Shown: positions 43,659-52,988, counted from the stretch's first letter. The stretch is 64,000 nt of DNA from Aeromonas diversa CDC 2478-85 (GCF_000819805.1 NZ_CDCE01000020.1:141162-205161), one strand, 5' to 3'. Made by a program: numbers and translations. Notes: a model not told the origin generated them from the sequence alone.

Positions 43659-44612
43659 ATGAATCAGCTGCAAATCACCGCCTTCGGCGATCCTTCCGTG
43701 CTCAAGCTGGCCTGCGTGCCCGAAACCGTCCCCGGCGAGGGGCAGGTGCGGGTACGGGTGCACTATGCCGGCGTCAATCCCATCGATGCCAAGACCCGGG
43801 CCGGACTCGGCTGGGCGGCGGCCCAGAACAAGGAGAAACTCCCTTGGACGCCTGGCTATGACGTGGCCGGCGTGGTCGAGGCGCTGGGGCCCGGCGTCAG
43901 CGCACTGGCCGTGGGGGATAGGGTGTGCGGCATGGTGGGCTTTCCCCTCGCAGGTGGCGGCTATGGCGAGTCTGTGGTGGCGCAGGTGGATGAGTTGGCC
44001 CGCCTGACCACACTGCCGCTGGATCAGGGGGCCGGTCTGCCTCTGGCCGGGCTCACCGCCTGGCAAGGGCTCTTCGAGCACGGTGAGCTGCAAAAGGGGC
44101 AGCGGGTGTTGATTCTGGCCGCCGCCGGTGGTGTGGGCCATCTGGCGCTGCAGTGGGCGCGCGCCTGGGGCGCCGAGGTGGTGGCCCTGGCCAGCCCGGA
44201 TAACCATGGCTTCGTGTTGGGGCTGGGGGCGCGTGCCGCCTTCGATTATCACGACCCCGACTGGCCCGCCCGGGTGGGCGAGGTCGATCTGGTGCTGGAT
44301 CTGGTGGGGGGCGAGAGCGGCCAGCGGGCGCTCGCCTGTGTCAAGGCCGGTGGCCGGTTGGTCACTGTCCCCACCATCACGGCCGAGGCGATCAAGGCGG
44401 CCGGGAGCGAAGGTGGCGTCGAGGTGCGCGGCATGCTGGTCCACCCGGACAGCAAACAGCTTGCCCAGATGGTGATGCTGCTCGAGATGGGTGAGGCCCA
44501 TCTCCAGCTCGCCCATATCTTCCCTCTGGCCGAAGGGGCCCTGGCCCATCAGGCCATCGAAGGCGGTCACACCCGCGGCAAGTTGCTGCTGCGCATGGAT
44601 GGCCATGCCTGA
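43659..44612 (+). CDS. zinc-independent NADP-dependent alcohol dehydrogenase / quinone oxidoreductase
   Basis: Medium-chain dehydrogenase/reductase of 317 aa. N-terminal GroES-like domain (about 1-125, YAGVNPIDAKTRAG, GYDVAGVVEALG) and NADP-binding domain with AAAGGVGHLALQWAR (about 154-168). No zinc ligands of classical alcohol dehydrogenases are present, so quinone reductase or enoyl reductase activity is likely. Its stop overlaps the next gene by 8 bases. Confidence 0.85.
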   Translation: MNQLQITAFGDPSVLKLACVPETVPGEGQVRVRVHYAGVNPIDAKTRAGLGWAAAQNKEKLPWTPGYDVAGVVEALGPGVSALAVGDRVCGMVGFPLAGGGYGESVVAQVDELARLTTLPLDQGAGLPLAGLTAWQGLFEHGELQKGQRVLILAAAGGVGHLALQWARAWGAEVVALASPDNHGFVLGLGARAAFDYHDPDWPARVGEVDLVLDLVGGESGQRALACVKAGGRLVTVPTITAEAIKAAGSEGGVEVRGMLVHPDSKQLAQMVMLLEMGEAHLQLAHIFPLAEGALAHQAIEGGHTRGKLLLRMDGHA

Positions 44613-45054
44613 TCTGGCGCTTTGGCTGGGTGCCCATGGCCTGACGGCGCTGTTTGTCAGCGCCTTCGTCTCGGCCACCCTGCTGCCCGGTGGCTCAGAG
44701 GTGTTGCTGGGCGCCATGGTGGCCCAGCAGCAGTGGAGCCTCTCCAGCCTGCTCGGGTGGGCGACCCTGGGTAATACTCTGGGCTCCATGACCACCTTTG
44801 CCCTCGGTTGGTGGGCCCGGCGTCACAAGGCTCCCGAGGATTTCACTGGCCGTGGGGAACAAACGGCCCTTTCGTGGCTCCAACTACATGGCCACTGGGC
44901 CCTGCTACTGGCCTGGGCCCCGATCGTCGGGGATGGCCTCTGCCTGCTGGCCGGCTGGCTCAGGATGGCGCCCCTGCGCGCCTGCATTCTGATTGGCCTG
45001 GGCAAGCTTGCCCGTTATGGTACGGTCGCCCTGCTGGCCGGCCAGTTCATCTGA
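44605..45054 (+). CDS. yqaA: YqaA-family inner-membrane protein (DedA/SNARE-associated type)
   Basis: A 149-aa polytopic membrane protein with the pattern FVSATLLPGGSEVLLGAM and GSMTTFALGWWARR typical of YqaA, a short relative of DedA proteins. About four hydrophobic segments. Start at 44605 lies inside the end of the oxidoreductase gene; an ATG two codons upstream (44599) is also possible. Role in membrane homeostasis is inferred from the family. Confidence 0.83.
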   Translation: MPDLALWLGAHGLTALFVSAFVSATLLPGGSEVLLGAMVAQQQWSLSSLLGWATLGNTLGSMTTFALGWWARRHKAPEDFTGRGEQTALSWLQLHGHWALLLAWAPIVGDGLCLLAGWLRMAPLRACILIGLGKLARYGTVALLAGQFI

Positions 45055-45071
45055 CTCAACGCGAGGTATTC

Positions 45072-47885
45072 GTGAAGCACCCACTCTCTCTTCTTATGCT
45101 CGCCCTGTTCTCTTCCTCTGTGCTGGCGGCCCCGACTCTGGTGGCCGAGCAGGGTAAAGAGCCCGGCAAACTCGCCATTCCCTATCAGATGTATCGCCTC
45201 GACAACGGCCTGACCGTGATCCTGGCGCCGGACAAGTCTGACCCTCTGGTCCATCTCGACGTCACCTACCACGTGGGCTCGGCCCGCGAGGTGGTGGGCA
45301 AGTCCGGTTTTGCCCACTTCTTCGAGCACATGATGTTCCAGGGCTCCAAGCACGTGGGCGATCAGGAGCATATGCGCCTCATCAACGAGGCCGGTGGCAC
45401 CATGAACGGGACCACCAATCGGGATCGCACCAACTACTACGAGACGGTGCCGGCCAATCAGCTGGAGAAGGTGCTCTGGCTCGAGGCCGATCGCATGGGC
45501 TTCCTGCTCGATGCGGTGAGCCAGAAGAAGTTCGAAATTCAGCGTTCTACCGTCAAGAACGAGCGGGCCCAGCGCATCGACAACCAGCCTTACGGCCTGG
45601 TGGGGGAGCGCGTAGGCGAGGCACTCTATCCGCGCACCCACCCCTACTCCTGGCAGCCCATCGGCTATGTGGAGGATCTCGATCGGGTCGGTGTGGATGA
45701 CTTGAAGCAGTTCTTCCTGCGCTGGTATGGCCCCAACAACGCAACCCTGACCCTGGGCGGCGACTTCGAGCCCAAGCAGGCCCTGGCCTGGATTGAGCAG
45801 TACTTCGGCCCGATCCCGCGTGGGCCCGAGGTGGCCGAGCCGACCCCCGAGCCCGTGACCCTGCCAGAGACCCGCTATGTGACCCTCGAAGACAAGGTGC
45901 ACCTGCCGCTGCTCTATATCAGCTACCCCACGGTGGCGCTCGGCGATCCTCAGGAGTCGGCCCTCGACATGTTTGCCGACGTGCTGGGGGGCTCGGCGAG
46001 CTCCATGCTCTATCAATCCCTGGTCAACACCGGCAAGGCGGTCGATGTGGGGGCCTCTCACTACTGCGAAGAGCTCGCCTGTACCCTCACCGTTTATGCC
46101 TATCCCAATCCGGCGGTGGACGGCAGCCTCAAGACCCTCAAGGCCGAGGTAGACAAGGTGATCGGCCAGTTTGCCCAGCGCGGCGTGCAGCAAGATGATC
46201 TCGAAAAGGCGATCAACAAGTACCGGGCCTCGACCATCTGGGGCCTAAGCAGCGTCGAGGGCAAGGTGAGCCAGCTCGCCATGGGCCAGGTCTTCATGCA
46301 AGACCCCAACTACCTCTTCAAGAGTCTGGATGCCATCGGCAAGGTTCAGCCTGAGCAGGTCAAGGCCGCCTATGACAAGTTCATCGCCGGCAAGCCGGCG
46401 GTGGTGTTGAGCGTGGTGCCCAAGGGCAAGCTGGATTGGCAGGCGGCCAAGCCCAACTTCACGCCGGCCGAGCGTACGCTGCCTGACTACAGCAAGCACG
46501 AGCAGGCGCTGCCGGTGCGCACCGTCAAAGACGACTTCGATCGCAGCGTGCAGCCCAAGGCTGGTGCGGCGGTCAGCGTCACAGTGCCGACCACTTGGCA
46601 CGGCAAGCTCGACAAGGGGATCGAGATCATCGGCACCAGGAGTGACGAGATCCCGGCCGTCTCCATCACCATCGCCCTGCCCGGCGGGATCCGTGCCGAG
46701 GGCAAGGATCGGCTTGGCATCGCCAACCTGACTGCCGCCATGCTGGGGCAGGGGAGCGAGCGCCTGACCGAGGCCCAGCTCAGCGACGAGCTGCAAAAGC
46801 TTGGCTCCGGCATCAGCTTCTCGAGCGCCCAGTACAATAACCTCATCACCATCAGCAGCCTGACCGACAAGCTGCCTCAGACCCTGGCGCTGGTGCAGGA
46901 GCTCCTGTTCCAACCCGGATTGCGTACGGCGGACTTCGAGCGCACCAAGAACCAGATCCTGCAAGGGATGCAGCAGAGTCGGCAGCAGCCGGCCTGGATC
47001 GCCGAACAGGTGGGGCGTGAGCTGGTCTATGGCAAGCAGACCCGTCTCGGCCAGCCGACCGACGGTACCCTCAAGGATGTCGAGAAGCTGACCCTGGCCG
47101 ACGTGAAGGCCTTCTGGCAGCGCTACTACAACCCGGCCAATGCCCGCATCGTGGTGGCCGGCGACGTGGACCAGGCGACCATAGAGCAGGGGCTCTCCTT
47201 CCTCACCCGTTGGCAGGGCAAGGTTCCCGAGCTGGGTAACCTCAAGCCGACCGAGCCTCAGGCCAAGCCCGGCATCTATCTGGTCGACAAGCCGGGGGCT
47301 CCCCAGTCGGTGATCCGCATCGGTCGCCGGGCGCTGCCCTACGATGCCACCGGCGAATACTTCGAAGCCGGTCTGATGAACTTCAACCTGGGCGGTAACT
47401 TCAACAGCCGCATCAACCTCAAGCTGCGCGAGGAGAAAGGCTACACCTACGGCGCCAGCTCCGGCTTCATGGCCAACCGCGACGCCGGCGTGTTTGCCGT
47501 CGGTGCCGACGTGCGGGCCGACGCCACCGTCGACGCCATCCGTCAGGTGCTGCTGGAGCTCGACAAGTACCGCAAGGAGGGGCCGAGCGCGAAAGAGATG
47601 GAGTACCTGCGCAGCGCCGTGACTCAGCAGGATGCCCTCTCCTACGAGACCCTGGATCAGAAGGCGGGTTTCCTGCTGCAGATGATCATGTATCAGTTGG
47701 GGCCTGACTTCGTGGCCCGCCAGGGGGAGATCATCAAGACCATCAAGCCGCAGGCCCTCAAGGCGCTGGCCGAACGCTGGTTGGACCCTGCCCAGATGGT
47801 GATAGTGGTGGTCGGCGATCGCAAGGCGCTTGAAAAACCGCTGCAGGAGCTACATCTTCCCATTTATCCGCTGCCCGCCCCCTGA
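45072..47885 (+). CDS. two-domain M16 (insulinase family) zinc peptidase, exported
   Basis: Periplasmic metallopeptidase, 937 aa. Starts at GTG 45072 after GCGAGG, giving a signal peptide (about 1-19, LSLLMLALFSSSVLA). The first M16 domain (about 40-240) has the inverted zinc motif HFFEH (His82, Glu85, His86) and further acidic ligand; the second half (about 510-930) is the inactive partner with the substrate-binding R/Y pair (LREEKGYTYGASS). Resembles PqqL/YhjJ-type M16 enzymes. 17 bases after yqaA. Confidence 0.9.
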   Translation: MKHPLSLLMLALFSSSVLAAPTLVAEQGKEPGKLAIPYQMYRLDNGLTVILAPDKSDPLVHLDVTYHVGSAREVVGKSGFAHFFEHMMFQGSKHVGDQEHMRLINEAGGTMNGTTNRDRTNYYETVPANQLEKVLWLEADRMGFLLDAVSQKKFEIQRSTVKNERAQRIDNQPYGLVGERVGEALYPRTHPYSWQPIGYVEDLDRVGVDDLKQFFLRWYGPNNATLTLGGDFEPKQALAWIEQYFGPIPRGPEVAEPTPEPVTLPETRYVTLEDKVHLPLLYISYPTVALGDPQESALDMFADVLGGSASSMLYQSLVNTGKAVDVGASHYCEELACTLTVYAYPNPAVDGSLKTLKAEVDKVIGQFAQRGVQQDDLEKAINKYRASTIWGLSSVEGKVSQLAMGQVFMQDPNYLFKSLDAIGKVQPEQVKAAYDKFIAGKPAVVLSVVPKGKLDWQAAKPNFTPAERTLPDYSKHEQALPVRTVKDDFDRSVQPKAGAAVSVTVPTTWHGKLDKGIEIIGTRSDEIPAVSITIALPGGIRAEGKDRLGIANLTAAMLGQGSERLTEAQLSDELQKLGSGISFSSAQYNNLITISSLTDKLPQTLALVQELLFQPGLRTADFERTKNQILQGMQQSRQQPAWIAEQVGRELVYGKQTRLGQPTDGTLKDVEKLTLADVKAFWQRYYNPANARIVVAGDVDQATIEQGLSFLTRWQGKVPELGNLKPTEPQAKPGIYLVDKPGAPQSVIRIGRRALPYDATGEYFEAGLMNFNLGGNFNSRINLKLREEKGYTYGASSGFMANRDAGVFAVGADVRADATVDAIRQVLLELDKYRKEGPSAKEMEYLRSAVTQQDALSYETLDQKAGFLLQMIMYQLGPDFVARQGEIIKTIKPQALKALAERWLDPAQMVIVVVGDRKALEKPLQELHLPIYPLPAP

Positions 47886-47904
47886 GGCAGCTACAACAAC
47901 CACC

Positions 47905-47925
47905 GGCTCCCCCCTCGGGGGAGCC
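47905..47925 (+). promoter_or_regulatory. strong GC hairpin in front of gshA
   Basis: GGCTCCCCC-CTC-GGGGGAGCC ends 1 base before the gshA ribosome binding site (CGGAG, 47926-47930). No T-run follows. It may stop part of the transcription from the M16 gene or limit ribosome access. Confidence 0.5.
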
Positions 47926-47942
47926 CGGAGTGAGCCGTGATT

Positions 47943-49535
47943 ATGACAACACAGACCCTCACCCTCGACGAGCTGCTGGCCGCCCTGGGAACACCGGAAC
48001 GCCTGCCCGCTCTCAAGGGGATGCGTCGTGGCATCGAGCGCGAGACCCTGCGCATCACCCCGACCGGCGAACTGTCGCAGCAGGATCACCCGCGAGCCCT
48101 GGGATCGGCCCTGACCCATGCCAACATCACCACGGACTATGCCGAGCCGCTGCTGGAGTTCATCACTCCGGCGACTGACTCCATCGATACCCTGCTCGAG
48201 CAGCTCGGTGATATCCATCGCACCGCGGTGCGCCACATGGATGACGAGCGCCTCTGGCCCCTCTCCATGCCCTGCTTCGTCGGTGGCGAGGAGAGTATTC
48301 GCCTGGCGGAGTACGGCAGCTCCAACACGGGGCGAATGAAACACCTCTACCGGCGCGGTCTCAAGCTGCGCTACGGCAGCCTGATGCAGGTGATCGCCGG
48401 GGTGCACTTTAACTTCTCCATGCCCGAGAGCTTCTGGTGCGAGTGGCAGGCTCTCGCCTGCAAGGAGTGTTGCAGCCAGCGCTTCATCTCGGAAAAGTAC
48501 ATGGGGCTTATTCGCAACGTCTATCGCTTCGGCTGGCTGGTGCCCTATCTGTTTGGCGCCTCCCCGGCCATCTGCGGCTCCTTCCTCAAGGGGCGCGAGA
48601 CCAAGCTGCCGTTCGAGACCCTGGGCGAGGGGACCCTCTATCTCCCCTACGCCACCTCGCTTCGCCTGTCGGATCTCGGCTATACCAACAGCGCCCAGGC
48701 CGGTCTCAACATCAGCCACGACAGCCTGCCGGCCTACGTGGCCTCGTTGCGCCGCGCCATCCAGACCCATGCCCCCGAGTTTTCCAGGCTGGGGGTCAAG
48801 GTGGGCGGCGAGTACCGCCAGCTCAACGACAACGTGTTGCAGCTGGAAAACGAGCTGTACGCCCCGATCCGGCCCAAGAACACCCCGCGCGGCGGTGAGA
48901 AGCCCTCCGACGCCCTGGCGCGGCGCGGTATCGATTACATCGAGCTGCGTACCGTGGATGTCAACCCGTTCAGCCCCATCGGTATCGAGGCCGATCAGAT
49001 CCGCTTCTTCGATCTCTTCCTGGTGTGGTGCCTGCTGCGTCCGTCCCCGGTGCTGAGCGACGAAGAGATGGCCCGTAACCGCCGCAACCAGACCAAGGTG
49101 GTGCTGGAGGGGCGTCGCCCCGGCCTGATGCTGGAGACCGGCGCCGGTGAGCAGAGTCTGAAGGAGTGGGGTCTGTCCCTGTTTGACGAGCTGGCCAAGG
49201 TAGCCGCCCTGCTCGACGCCAGCTGTGGGCGCCGCAACCGCTACGCCGCGACCCTAGAGGCACTGCGCCCGCGCCTCGAGGATCCCGAGCTGACCCTGTC
49301 GGCTCGACTGCTGCGCGAGCTCAAGACGCAGAACAAGGATAACGCCTGCTTCGGTCGCGAGCTGGCCGCTCGCTACCGCGATGAGCTGCTGGCCAGCCCG
49401 CTCGAGTACTGGGACGAGGAGTATTTCGCCGGCGAGGCGCGCGACTCCCTGCTAAAGCAGCGGGAGATTGAGCGCAGCGACAGCCTGAGCTTCGATGACT
49501 TCCTGGCCGACTATTTCGGCACGGCCATGGCCTGA
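47943..49535 (+). CDS. gshA: glutamate-cysteine ligase
   Basis: First enzyme of glutathione synthesis, joining Glu and Cys with ATP. The 530-aa protein matches the gammaproteobacterial GshA family throughout (GIERETLRITPTG near the N-terminus, YGSLMQVIAGVHFNFSMPE, and VDVNPFSPIGIEADQIRF). ATG at 47943 follows GGAG; a GTG two codons upstream is less likely. The substrate link to fosA and the deaminated glutathione amidase in this window is notable but probably incidental. Confidence 0.96.
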   Translation: MTTQTLTLDELLAALGTPERLPALKGMRRGIERETLRITPTGELSQQDHPRALGSALTHANITTDYAEPLLEFITPATDSIDTLLEQLGDIHRTAVRHMDDERLWPLSMPCFVGGEESIRLAEYGSSNTGRMKHLYRRGLKLRYGSLMQVIAGVHFNFSMPESFWCEWQALACKECCSQRFISEKYMGLIRNVYRFGWLVPYLFGASPAICGSFLKGRETKLPFETLGEGTLYLPYATSLRLSDLGYTNSAQAGLNISHDSLPAYVASLRRAIQTHAPEFSRLGVKVGGEYRQLNDNVLQLENELYAPIRPKNTPRGGEKPSDALARRGIDYIELRTVDVNPFSPIGIEADQIRFFDLFLVWCLLRPSPVLSDEEMARNRRNQTKVVLEGRRPGLMLETGAGEQSLKEWGLSLFDELAKVAALLDASCGRRNRYAATLEALRPRLEDPELTLSARLLRELKTQNKDNACFGRELAARYRDELLASPLEYWDEEYFAGEARDSLLKQREIERSDSLSFDDFLADYFGTAMA

Positions 49536-49546
49536 TCCCGGGCAAC

Positions 49547-49577
49547 AAAAAAGCCGCTCGATTGAGCGGCTTTTTTT
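49547..49577. terminator. bidirectional terminator between gshA and the acyl-CoA ligase gene
   Basis: A-run, AAGCCGCTC-GATT-GAGCGGCTT, T-run. It serves both gshA (plus) and the convergent ligase gene (minus). Confidence 0.9.
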
Positions 49578-49594
49578 ATCCTCGCGCCCTGGTA

Positions 49595-51388
49595 TCAGGC
49601 GCGGCTATACATCGCCTCGATCTCGCTGCGGAACTTGGCCTCGATGATCTTGCGGCGCAGCTTCATGGTGGGGGTCAGCTCTCCCAGTTCCATGGAGAAG
49701 GCGCGCGGCAGCAGGGTGAATCTCTTCACCTGCTCGAACTTGGCCAGCTCTTGTTGCAGCTCCGCAATACGGGCTTCAAAGAACTCCACCACCTTGGAGT
49801 TACGCAGCAGCTCGGTCTTGCACTGGTATTGCAGGTTGATGGAGCGGGCGTATTCCTCCAGCGACTCGAAGCAGGGCACGATGAGCGCCGAGACGAAGTG
49901 GCGGGCGTCGGCCACGATGGCGACTTGCTCGATGAAGCGATCCTTGCCGAGGGTACCCTCGACCAGCTGGGGGGCCACATATTTGCCGTTAGAGGTCTTC
50001 ATCAGCTCCTTGAGGCGCTCGGTGAAGTAGATGTTGCCCCGGGCGTCGATGTCACCGGCGTCGCCGGTGCGCAGGAAGCCATCCTCGGTCATCACCTCGG
50101 CCGTCGCCTCCGGCTTCTTGTAGTAGCCGCGCATCACGGTCGGGGAGCGTACCAGCAGCTCGTTGTTTTCGCCCAGCTTCACCTCGATACCCGGCAGCAG
50201 TGTACCGATAGAGCCCAGTTTGAAGTGGCTCTCCTCGTAGCAGCAGACGGTGGCCGTGGTCTCGGTCATGCCGTAGCCGTACTTGAGATTGAGCCCCATG
50301 GCCTGGAAGAAGAGGTTGACGTCATCGGCGAGGCGGGCACCGGCCACCGGCAGGAAGCGGGTACGGCCACCGAAGCGGGCGCGCAGCTTGCGAAACACCA
50401 GACGCTCGGCGAGCCAGAGCTGGCCGTAGAGCAGGGGGGAGACCCGCTGATCCTGCTGGCGACGCTCCACCACTCGGGTGCCGACCCGGGTGGCCCAGGC
50501 GAACAGGGCGCGGCGCAGGGGCGGCGCCTCGGCCACCTTGGCCTGGATCATGGCATAGGCCTTCTCGTAGAGACGCGGCACCGAGCACATGACGGTGGGT
50601 TTGACCTCGCCCAGCACCGACATCACCTGCTGGGGGTCGCGGATATAGACGTTCTCGGCGCCGCAATAGAGCACATAGTAGCTCCAGGCCCGCTCGAAGA
50701 CGTGGCTGAGGGGCAGCATGCACAGGGAGACATCCTCCTCGCCGAGATCGAGGCGGCCGTCGTGCATCTGGAAACAGGCGGCGATGTTGGCAAAGTCCAG
50801 CATCACTCCCTTGGGTTCGCCCGTGGTGCCCGAGGTGTAGATGAGGGTGAGCAGATCATCCATGGCGTAGCGGCTCTCGCGCTCACGCAGGGTCTGCTCG
50901 CTCGGGTGGTGGTTACCGCTGCTGAGGAAGGTCTGGAAGTGGCAGGCTTGCGGGCAGTCGCGCAGATCGATGGTGCCATCGAGGGCGACCACCTGGCGAA
51001 TGTCACCGCTCTCGAGCAGTTGCAGCGCCTGGTCGAACTGGGGCTGCTCTCCCACGAAGAGGATCTTGATGTCGGCGTCGCGCACTATGTAGCGCGCCTG
51101 CTCCAGGGTGCTGGTGGGGTAGATGGGGACGCTCACACCGCGGGCGGCGAGGATACCGAGATCGGCCTGGGTCCACTCCGGCATGTTGCGGGCATAGATG
51201 CCCACCATCTCTCTCTCCTGATGGCCGGCACGGATCAGCGCCTGGGCACAGTAGTCCATGGCCTGGCCCAGGGTACGCCAGCCGATGGCACGCCACTGAC
51301 CATCCTGACGGGTCCGCAGGACCGCCTTGTTGCCCAGCCGGGCAATGCGCTCGCGAATCACTCGAACCAAATGAAGCTGCTGCATCAA
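49595..51388 (-). CDS. long-chain acyl-CoA synthetase (AMP-binding)
   Basis: Activates fatty acids to acyl-CoA through acyl-AMP. The 597-aa enzyme has the AMP-binding P-loop YTSGTTGEPKG (about 184-194), the YGYGMTETTATV motif (about 370), FLRTGDAGDID and the C-terminal catalytic Lys region NGKYVAPQ. It resembles the FadD15-like group (FAA1 type) rather than E. coli FadD. Start 51388, or the adjoining second ATG. Transcribed from a good promoter at 51444-51472. Confidence 0.92.
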   Translation of the reverse strand: MMQQLHLVRVIRERIARLGNKAVLRTRQDGQWRAIGWRTLGQAMDYCAQALIRAGHQEREMVGIYARNMPEWTQADLGILAARGVSVPIYPTSTLEQARYIVRDADIKILFVGEQPQFDQALQLLESGDIRQVVALDGTIDLRDCPQACHFQTFLSSGNHHPSEQTLRERESRYAMDDLLTLIYTSGTTGEPKGVMLDFANIAACFQMHDGRLDLGEEDVSLCMLPLSHVFERAWSYYVLYCGAENVYIRDPQQVMSVLGEVKPTVMCSVPRLYEKAYAMIQAKVAEAPPLRRALFAWATRVGTRVVERRQQDQRVSPLLYGQLWLAERLVFRKLRARFGGRTRFLPVAGARLADDVNLFFQAMGLNLKYGYGMTETTATVCCYEESHFKLGSIGTLLPGIEVKLGENNELLVRSPTVMRGYYKKPEATAEVMTEDGFLRTGDAGDIDARGNIYFTERLKELMKTSNGKYVAPQLVEGTLGKDRFIEQVAIVADARHFVSALIVPCFESLEEYARSINLQYQCKTELLRNSKVVEFFEARIAELQQELAKFEQVKRFTLLPRAFSMELGELTPTMKLRRKIIEAKFRSEIEAMYSRA

Positions 51389-51443
51389 ACAGATTTCCTC
51401 AGTAACAGTTGTACGCCCTCAGGCGCCGTAATCAGCGGGCTAG

Positions 51444-51472
51444 AGTGTAAACACTAAAAAAATAGCTTACAA
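51444..51472 (-). promoter_or_regulatory. sigma-70 promoter of the acyl-CoA synthetase gene with palindrome over -10
   Basis: Read on the minus strand: TTGTAA (51472-51467), 17-base spacer, TACACT (51449-51444). The palindrome AGTGT-AA-ACACT (51444-51455, plus strand) covers the -10 box and could bind a fatty-acid-responsive repressor. The repressor is not identified. Confidence 0.6.
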
Positions 51473-51577
51473 GTGTTCGCTGTTTTCGGTGATCACATTT
51501 TGCGCATCTCATCAGGGCTTGGGATGAGCCCCAAAGAGTGATTAAATAGGAACGGAATCAATAAGCTGGAGTCGGGT

Positions 51578-52156
51578 ATGGCGAGCAAGGGAGTGCTGAT
51601 TGGCCTGGTTGGGGGGGGGCTGTTGCTGGCAGGCGCCGGCACGGCAGGCCTCTGGTGGTGGCTGGGGCAGTCGAGCCCGGCACCGACCAAGCAGGCGCCA
51701 GCCAAGCCCGGCATCAGGGGCTGGCAGGAGGGATTTGCCGGTTTCTTGCTGGCGCGCTCAGAATCTGAGCAAAGCGGCGTGCCTCTGCTCTATCTGGTCG
51801 AACGCAACCCGGGTCACTGCTTTCACTGCAAGCAGTTGCATCAGGCCCTGTTCGACAATCCGGAGATGAAGGCGGCCATCGCCCCCTTCATCAAGGTCTC
51901 TCTCAACCCGGATGTGGATAACAACAGCAAGCAGGCGATCACTCAGTTGCCCGAGATCACCTCCTATCCGGCCATGTTTATGCAGCTCTCCCCCCGCGGC
52001 CCTTTGCTGCCCCTCAAGGTGGTGGTGCAAGCCGGCCAGATCTGGGTGCCGCGAGAGGATTATATGAAGGGGAACTTCATGCCCCTCTCGCCGGCCAGCC
52101 TGACCATGGCCATCGACAACACCCGCAAGCTGTTGGCCGCGACCCCCGTTCAGTAA
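51578..52156 (+). CDS. membrane-anchored thioredoxin-fold protein
   Basis: A 192-aa protein with an N-terminal membrane anchor (about 5-30, Gly/Leu/Trp-rich), a Pro/Ala linker and a periplasmic thioredoxin-like domain (about 50-185). The redox motif is CFHC (Cys81-Cys84) in ERNPGHCFHCKQLH, and a cis-Pro candidate follows in EITSYPAMF. Probably a thiol-disulfide exchanger with an unusual active site; partner unknown. Convergent with rimI (3 bases apart). Confidence 0.75.
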   Translation: MASKGVLIGLVGGGLLLAGAGTAGLWWWLGQSSPAPTKQAPAKPGIRGWQEGFAGFLLARSESEQSGVPLLYLVERNPGHCFHCKQLHQALFDNPEMKAAIAPFIKVSLNPDVDNNSKQAITQLPEITSYPAMFMQLSPRGPLLPLKVVVQAGQIWVPREDYMKGNFMPLSPASLTMAIDNTRKLLAATPVQ

Positions 52157-52159
52157 GGG

Positions 52160-52609
52160 TCAGCCCATGTGGAACAGGCGCGACATCAGGATGGCGTCTT
52201 CGCGATCCTGGCCGGCACCGTAGTAATCCTCGCGCCGGCAATATTCGGCGAAGCCCTCGCTCTCGTAGAGGGCGATGGCCGGCATGTTGCCGGCGCGCAC
52301 CTCGAGGAACCAGGCCTCTGCCCCTCTGGCCTTGCTGCGGGTCAGATACTCTTGCAGCAGGGCGCGTCCCAGCCCCTTTCCCTGCCACTTGGGATGCACG
52401 CAGATGTTCATCAGTGAGCTGTCGCCGGCCACCAGATCCGAGATGTAGAAGCCGGCGGGTTCTCCCTCGACCAGCATCAGGCCGTTGAGGTAGCGGGGGC
52501 CAAAGCAGGAGAGCAGGTTAGCCTCGCTCCAGGGCCAGCGGTGGGCGGCCTGTTCGATGGGGTAGACGAGGTCGGCATCGGCCTCGGTCAGGGGGCGAAA
52601 CTCAGTCAT
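52160..52609 (-). CDS. rimI: ribosomal protein S18-alanine N-acetyltransferase RimI
   Basis: GNAT acetyltransferase that modifies the N-terminus of ribosomal protein S18. In 149 aa it shows the acetyl-CoA loop VHPKWQGKGLGRALL (about 72-86), LEVRAGNMPAIALYESEGF and the conserved C-terminal RREDYYG with the catalytic Tyr. holD-rimI is the usual pair; the genes overlap by 8 bases. Confidence 0.93.
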   Translation of the reverse strand: MTEFRPLTEADADLVYPIEQAAHRWPWSEANLLSCFGPRYLNGLMLVEGEPAGFYISDLVAGDSSLMNICVHPKWQGKGLGRALLQEYLTRSKARGAEAWFLEVRAGNMPAIALYESEGFAEYCRREDYYGAGQDREDAILMSRLFHMG

Positions 52610-52988
52610 GGTGTGTGCGGATCTGTTGCCACAGGGCGCGTTTCTCGGCCGCCGTGGGATTGAGGGGGCAGATCAGGGCGCCTGGCCTTGCGGGATCGGG
52701 CTGGGTCAGCCAGAGCCAGCGCGGCTGCCCGGCCGGCAGCGGGCCCGGTGGCAGCAGGGCCACCTCGCTGGGGCTGATCTCGAGCACGGCGCAGAGATCT
52801 TCCAGCAAGGACTGGGCGGGCAGCCGTGCGGCGACAAGCCAGAGTCCCTGCGCGTCCGGCCCGGCCGCGTCGACAGGGCTCGACTCCCCGGCCGGTGAAG
52901 CGGGAAGCGGATGGCGTAGCTGCCAGGTGGGGATCCCCATCCGACTTAGCAGGGCGGCACGAAGATCTGCGGGGGCACGATCGGGCAT
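52602..52988 (-). CDS. holD: DNA polymerase III psi subunit HolD
   Basis: Small subunit that links the clamp loader to SSB through chi. The 128-aa protein starts with a short helix and has the psi pattern MGIPTWQLRHP and a C-terminal ALWQQIRT. Identification rests on these and on the holD-rimI gene order. Rich in Pro, Ala and Leu; size is near E. coli HolD (137). Confidence 0.82.
   Translation of the reverse strand: MPDRAPADLRAALLSRMGIPTWQLRHPLPASPAGESSPVDAAGPDAQGLWLVAARLPAQSLLEDLCAVLEISPSEVALLPPGPLPAGQPRWLWLTQPDPARPGALICPLNPTAAEKRALWQQIRTHHD

Noticed and set aside
43659-43700. Upstream extension of the small minus-strand membrane protein to 43659
   Set aside because: The extra 19 residues would overlap the divergent oxidoreductase start region, and the ATG at 43602 has the better ribosome binding site.
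49562-51457. 631-aa plus-strand frame opposite the acyl-CoA synthetase gene
   Set aside because: The minus strand encodes clear AMP-binding motifs; the plus frame starts inside the gshA terminator.
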